Assembly (NCBI GenBank): GCA_015501595.1
Contig: JADNRX010000047.1
Location: 62,001 to 126,000, forward strand
Source of the DNA: Hymenopellis radicata
Lineage: Eukaryota; Basidiomycota; Agaricomycetes; Agaricales; Physalacriaceae
Length of the DNA: 64,000 nt
Direction: 5' to 3'
Position 1 is the stretch's first letter; the number at the start of each line of letters is the position of its first letter. The position numbers and the translations under genes were made by a program. Positions 62,871 to 64,000 of the stretch are shown piece after piece. The notes under the pieces are model-generated. The model was not told the origin of the DNA, ran no database searches, and saw only the letters and a program-made list of their open reading frames with translations.

Positions 62871-64000
62871 TCGCGAATGGTGAAGAGTCATCCTCGACGG
62901 CCGTGCAAACGAGAGAGAAGGGTCCGGAGAGAGGGCCAGATGGCAGCACCTGCATTGAGGTGGTCGTGGTGAGAGAGAGAAATGATGATCGAGTGCAGAT
63001 CAGTACTCCCTCCTTGCTCCTACCTGCAACGGCTCTAGGACAACCTGCTCTCCGCTACATTCATTTCGTGTCTTGCTATCATTAAAGAGTTTGATGCTTC
63101 GCTTAGTTTTGCTTAAGTCACCGTGGTCTTGGAATCTGCTGCGAGTCCTTCCTGATTTCGCGATTGCGCTGTTGGCAACGTTCTCGTGCTCCTCTTCGCT
63201 AAGGCGACCTTTCGACGACACTGCGCTGTGAACGTGGATGCAGCAGGCCCTCGGATTGAGCCAGATATGTTGCTGGTGCGTGTGGTAGGTTTGTACTGTG
63301 TCTATTTTGCTCCCTATATGGGGAACTCCCCATGTAACACAGCTTGCCTCCAGTTGTGGGCCTACCTCTAGGACCTCTATGGAAGGCCCGCGCTATCCTC
63401 TGGGCTCCACATTGTGTTGTCCTCGATAGGCAGCGAGCGGATTCGGACACAGACCACGACCACGACTTTGACGAATTCGAGAGCATCTCTTCGTCGCATT
63501 CCGGTCACAAACGTAAACGACGAAAGGTGAGTACAAACTTCGTATTACTCCAGTCTAATCTAACACCGTTCACAGCACTTGCGTCGAACTACCGACAGCT
63601 TTTCATGCGATTTGGTACCGCTCTTTTTCTATTCGGTAACCTCATCGATCAAGATTCATGTCTTGCTCTTCCTGGCGAGCCAGAATCCCCAATTTCATAC
63701 TGGCTTGCGGCACTCGACGTCGAAATGTGTTGCGGCCTTCTGTGCTGATGAACAGCCGTGGCTCGTCATTGTGCTTCGCCGTCCAGCATCACTCGGCGTA
63801 TGCTTCTCTCTAAAGCGACGCCCAACAATCTCATGGTGCAGTTCTCTCGCGGTATCTTCCACATGCCCACCCGCAGCATGCCCAGCATCCTCATTCCTCT
63901 GTGGTCGTGACCATGAAAGCATCCACATCTTCGTTCGTGGCCTTCAGCCGTCCTAAAGAGGTGTACACTATCGAGGTGACAATCCTTACATACCATGTAG
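62871..64000. other. No firm gene; possible exon with an Asp/His-rich and basic segment
   Basis: A plus-strand frame at 63344-63530 codes RQRADSDTDHDHDFDEFES followed by SHSGHKRKRRK and a plausible GT donor (AAAGGTGAGTAC at about 63525). This looks like a nuclear-type exon, but flanking exons were not identified and the window ends soon after. Other frames here are short. Confidence 0.35.

Overview
The window is nuclear DNA of a filamentous basidiomycete, most likely an agaricomycete. Genes on both strands are split by many 45-65 bp GT-AG introns. The proteins fit that group: a secreted heme-thiolate peroxygenase, coiled-coil F-box proteins, a 7-TM orphan family, a kinase-like protein of the kind basidiomycetes expand, plus the conserved housekeeping proteins eIF5B, ARL2, SPT4, MED13 and COX5/COXIV. 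No tRNA, rRNA, CRISPR array or bacterial operon was seen.

Layout. 1-12 kb, mostly minus strand: cyclopropane-fatty-acid synthase (runs off the left edge), ARL2, an amino-acid/GABA-type permease and eIF5B. 12.7-27 kb: a PARP-type ADP-ribosyltransferase gene with SUMO-interaction motifs, a kinase-like gene between 307-bp direct repeats, a proline-rich protein with PP1-docking motifs, a 7-TM protein, F-box gene 1, then a second, inverted PARP copy. 26.9-28.9 kb: a dead copy of the fatty-acid synthase, interrupted by a 463-bp hAT-like MITE whose 8-bp target duplication is intact. 30-34.3 kb: a proline-rich ORF with a 138-bp tandem duplication, a small single-pass membrane protein divergent from SPT4, and the peroxygenase. 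35.5-37.4 kb: F-box gene 2.

37.3-47.1 kb is one LTR element: two 400-bp LTRs that look identical and a 5-bp target duplication, inserted in the 3' coding end of F-box gene 2. Its 8.9-kb interior has no gag-pol ORF. It is built of degenerate ~1-kb modules and carries about twenty small hairpins whose outer stems covary. This is the most unusual feature of the window.

47.7-60.5 kb: MED13 is complete, and its C-terminal half is then repeated three more times in a 2,728-bp tandem array. Each junction carries an inverted fragment of a third F-box gene, bounded by microhomologies (8 bp and 4 bp). Copies 2-4 share a 233-bp Tc1/mariner-type MITE with a TA target duplication, which orders the events. 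60.9-64 kb holds a COX5-like gene of uncertain integrity and a decayed tandem repeat region.

The genes do not form a pathway. The theme is duplication: PARP x2, fatty-acid synthase x2, F-box x3, MED13 3' half x4, with transposons recording the order of events. Exon boundaries were read by eye from splice signals and family conservation, with no transcript data.
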